Shown here: positions 61,809 through 64,000 of the stretch, piece after piece | How the letters are laid out: each line of letters begins with the position of its first letter | How positions within the stretch are numbered: the first letter of the stretch is position 1 | NCBI GenBank assembly: GCA_051746985.1 | Contig: JBNJFP010000010.1 | Location: 31,927-95,926, forward strand | Source: Fodinibius sp051746985 | GTDB taxonomy: Bacteria; Bacteroidota; Rhodothermia; Balneolales; Balneolaceae | Reading direction: 5' to 3' | Length of the DNA: 64,000 nucleotides | The notes under the pieces: model-generated | Seen by the model: the letters and a program-made list of their open reading frames with translations, nothing else | What the model was told of the DNA's origin: nothing | Databases searched by the model: none | Program-made: the position numbers and the translations under genes

Positions 61809-63830
61809 TTACAGGATCAACATACTTAATACAAGAATAACACCTAACACCAGTGCCAATGCATACGTGCTCGTAACACCGGTTTGTACATATCGGAATA
61901 TGCTTCCAAAAAGTCGCACAATACCTCCCACCAGGTTGACAATACCGTCAACTACTTTCATATCAAATCTGGAAAGACCTTTTTCTGAAAAACGAACGAT
62001 GGGATGTACAACCAATCCCTCGTAAAACTCATCGAGACTATATTTTTCGCTCCAGGTTTCATACAGTACTCCAAATCGATCGGAGAGCTTCGCATCTGAT
62101 TCTTCTGTAGCTCCGTTGCCGTACATGCGGTAAGCGGTATAAACTCCACCAACTGCAACAAAGATAGACACAATCATTAATGTCCACTCGGCAAAGTGTG
62201 AAAGCGCAAGCTCGTAATCAGCGGTTACATTGTAGAGCCAATTGTGCAGCAAGTTTATATGCTCTTCTTCATGCGTAAAAGTTGAAAGCAGGAAGTTAGG
62301 CACGCCCAAAAATCCTCCTACAACTGAAAGCCCACCAAGTGTCCAAAGCGGAATCGTCATAGACTTAGGACTTTCATGCAGATGCTTTTCGGCACCTGTT
62401 GCCTGGCTAATTTTTTCGGGAAGCTTAAACTTTCCATTAAAAGTTCCGAATGTGAGTCGGAACATGTAAAAGGCTGTCAGAAAGGCTGTAACAATTCCTA
62501 TAACCCAGAGAAATATGTAAAGTGATCCAGCGAATTCGCCAAATCCGGCATTAAAGGTAAACGCTAAAATTTCATCTTTTGAGAAAAATCCAGCCAGTGG
62601 CGGTATTCCGGCAATCGCAATAGTGGCAATCAAAAAGGTCTTGTAGGTTGAAGGCATATATTCCTTAAGTCCACCCATAAATCGCATATCCTGCGGATCA
62701 AAATGAACGTCCTTGCCCTCTTCATGGAGGCCGTGCTCTACATGTTCCATCGCATGAATAACCGACCCTGATCCAAGGAAAAGCAGCGCTTTAAAAAATG
62801 CGTGTGTTACAACATGAAACATCGCTGCAGTAAATGCTCCCGACCCAAGTGCCAGAAACATATAGCCAAGTTGCGAAACCGTTGAATAAGCCAACACGCG
62901 TTTGATATCATTTTGAGTAAGAGCAATGGTTGCTGCAACAAGAGCAGTCAAAGCCCCAATTACCGCAATAATCATCATTACCTCGGGAGATATCACAAAC
63001 ATTTCTGACATTCGCGAAATGAGATAGATCCCTGAGGTTACCATAGTCGCAGCGTGAATCAATGCTGATACTGAAGTTGGACCAGCCATCGCGTCGGGTA
63101 ACCACACAAATAGTGGAATCTGTGCACTTTTACCTGTTGCTCCAATAAACATTAACAGACCAATCCAGAATTTATCATCGGCGGGGATGGCATCAAGGCT
63201 GGATAAGATATTATCAAAATCTAAACTGCCCACATGCTGAAACGTTAAAAACATCGCTACCAAAAACGCAAAGTCGCCCACACGGTTATACCAAAAGGCT
63301 TTACTACCAGCGGCCGAATTGGCCATATCTGTATACCAAAAACCGATCAACAAATAAGAACAGAGCCCTACGCCCTCCCATCCAAGGAAAAGCAGCAACA
63401 AATTATCAGCCATAACCAGATTAAGCATGGCAAAAATAAAGAGGTTCAGGTAGGCAAAAAACTTCCAATACCCCTCGTCGTGCCACATATATCCGACCGA
63501 ATAGGTATGAATCAAAAATCCAACACCGGTCACGACAAGTACCATCAATATCGAAAGCTGATCAAGCTGGTAAGCTATATCTACGCTGAAACTACCCACC
63601 TCCATCCAAGTAAAAAATTCAACTATGATGGGTTTGGATTCCTGTCCCATATTGAGGAAGAAATACACTGCAATAGCAAAAGGAATAAACACCGTGAGAT
63701 TGGCAATTGTTCCAATCAGGCCTTTGCGCTGGCGAAAAGATTTTGAACTTAATCCCCACAATCCATTAATGAGAAAACCCAGCAAGGGCAGCAGAATAAT
63801 CAGACTTGTAAGCGTAGTAGCAGAATCCAT
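61809..63830 (-). CDS. nuoL: NADH-quinone oxidoreductase subunit L
   Basis: The 673-residue subunit is the distal proton pump of complex I. Signatures are LFLGWEGVGLCSYLLIGFWY with the key Glu, GKSAQIPLFVWLPDAMAGPTSVSALIHAATMV, DIKRVLAYSTVSQLGYMFLA, FKALLFLGSGSVIHAMEHV-type helix and ATIAIAGIPPLAGFFSKDEIL. The long lateral helix and terminal helix follow (about 480-673). I start at the ATG 63830 (MDSATTLTSLIILL); an in-frame ATG at 63899 would add an unrelated leader. About 170 bases without a gene lie between this start and the window end, so nuoL may begin a unit of its own here. Confidence 0.95.
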   Translation of the reverse strand: MDSATTLTSLIILLPLLGFLINGLWGLSSKSFRQRKGLIGTIANLTVFIPFAIAVYFFLNMGQESKPIIVEFFTWMEVGSFSVDIAYQLDQLSILMVLVVTGVGFLIHTYSVGYMWHDEGYWKFFAYLNLFIFAMLNLVMADNLLLLFLGWEGVGLCSYLLIGFWYTDMANSAAGSKAFWYNRVGDFAFLVAMFLTFQHVGSLDFDNILSSLDAIPADDKFWIGLLMFIGATGKSAQIPLFVWLPDAMAGPTSVSALIHAATMVTSGIYLISRMSEMFVISPEVMMIIAVIGALTALVAATIALTQNDIKRVLAYSTVSQLGYMFLALGSGAFTAAMFHVVTHAFFKALLFLGSGSVIHAMEHVEHGLHEEGKDVHFDPQDMRFMGGLKEYMPSTYKTFLIATIAIAGIPPLAGFFSKDEILAFTFNAGFGEFAGSLYIFLWVIGIVTAFLTAFYMFRLTFGTFNGKFKLPEKISQATGAEKHLHESPKSMTIPLWTLGGLSVVGGFLGVPNFLLSTFTHEEEHINLLHNWLYNVTADYELALSHFAEWTLMIVSIFVAVGGVYTAYRMYGNGATEESDAKLSDRFGVLYETWSEKYSLDEFYEGLVVHPIVRFSEKGLSRFDMKVVDGIVNLVGGIVRLFGSIFRYVQTGVTSTYALALVLGVILVLSMLIL

Positions 63831-64000
63831 TAAAGATGATCTTTCAGATTTGTATCCATATAGATTTTTCGGCCCAAATGTAGCCAACACCCCATGCATT
63901 CACAAGGGTAAATTCACAAGTGGCAAAGATACAAAAAAGTGAGTGAAGGTAAAGGATAGAATTGCTGTTTAGACCCATTATAGAAATACAAAAGGCTCCC

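Overview
The window is a bacterial chromosome segment, most likely from the Bacteroidota/Balneolota/Rhodothermota side of the tree; I favour a Balneolaceae-like organism (Fodinibius, Gracilimonas or similar). The clues are a short primary sigma factor without region 1.1, a TonB-dependent receptor with a carboxypeptidase-like N-terminal domain, a beta-propeller/Y_Y_Y sensor kinase, an LVIVD-repeat protein, and many acidic secreted proteins and lipoproteins. The genus is inference. The sequence holds one 100-N scaffold gap (7391-7490) and about 49 protein genes. I found no rRNA, tRNA, CRISPR array, prophage or intact insertion sequence.

Layout. 1-7390 (+): end of an LVIVD protein, then a probable operon of a membrane-anchored MutS-like ATPase, an SGNH lipoprotein, a threonine dehydratase, a CdaA-CdaR (diadenylate cyclase/YbbR) fusion and a SIMPL-domain protein cut by the gap. 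7491-12143: glyoxylate shunt (aceB, aceA on -) divergent from an XRE/ScfR (RamB-like) regulator. 12167-17349: PIG-L deacetylase and TesA-like esterase (-), divergent from a YbbA/YbbP ABC system (+) and a small membrane protein. 17440-20489 (+): CorA, tandem UspA and a nuclease-like lipoprotein. 20569-27070 (-): FadL-like porin, an Arg/Ser-tailed lipoprotein and a two-component system. 27190-32718 (-): primary sigma factor, deoB, a GAF plus degenerate-GGDEF-like protein and oligoendopeptidase F. 32938-36603 (+): fused Kgd-type 2-oxoglutarate dehydrogenase with a TTG start. 36604-37501: repeat-rich, gene-free DNA. 37502-38880 (-): folE2 and a PTPS/QueD enzyme.

39170-46187 is a compact arsenic locus: DinB-arsD-arsA (-), divergent from thioredoxin-like, rhodanese and ArsP-like permease genes (+), followed by arsR-arsM-arsC (-). 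One motif, ATCGT-N6-ACGAT, occurs in front of all three transcription units, so a single ArsR probably controls the whole locus. Several of its proteins carry cysteine-rich C-terminal tails; ArsD and ArsM share nearly the same CxPGSGCC tail. I see no ArsB or Acr3 here.

46366-56400 (-): surface lipoprotein with its TonB receptor, ftsH, thiL, and an ExbB/ExbD operon that includes an extra small membrane protein. 57119-58257 (-): ribosomal rpsF-rpsR-rplI. 58430-63830 (-): complex I genes nuoL-nuoM-nuoN with a pterin dehydratase gene between nuoM and nuoN.

The most unusual items are the cysteine-tailed arsenic locus with its repeated operator, the CdaA-CdaR fusion with an altered RHR motif, the membrane-anchored MutS-like protein, the actinobacterial-style Kgd fusion and the Arg/Ser-rich lipoprotein. 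All calls come from reading the sequence; no database search or structure prediction was run.
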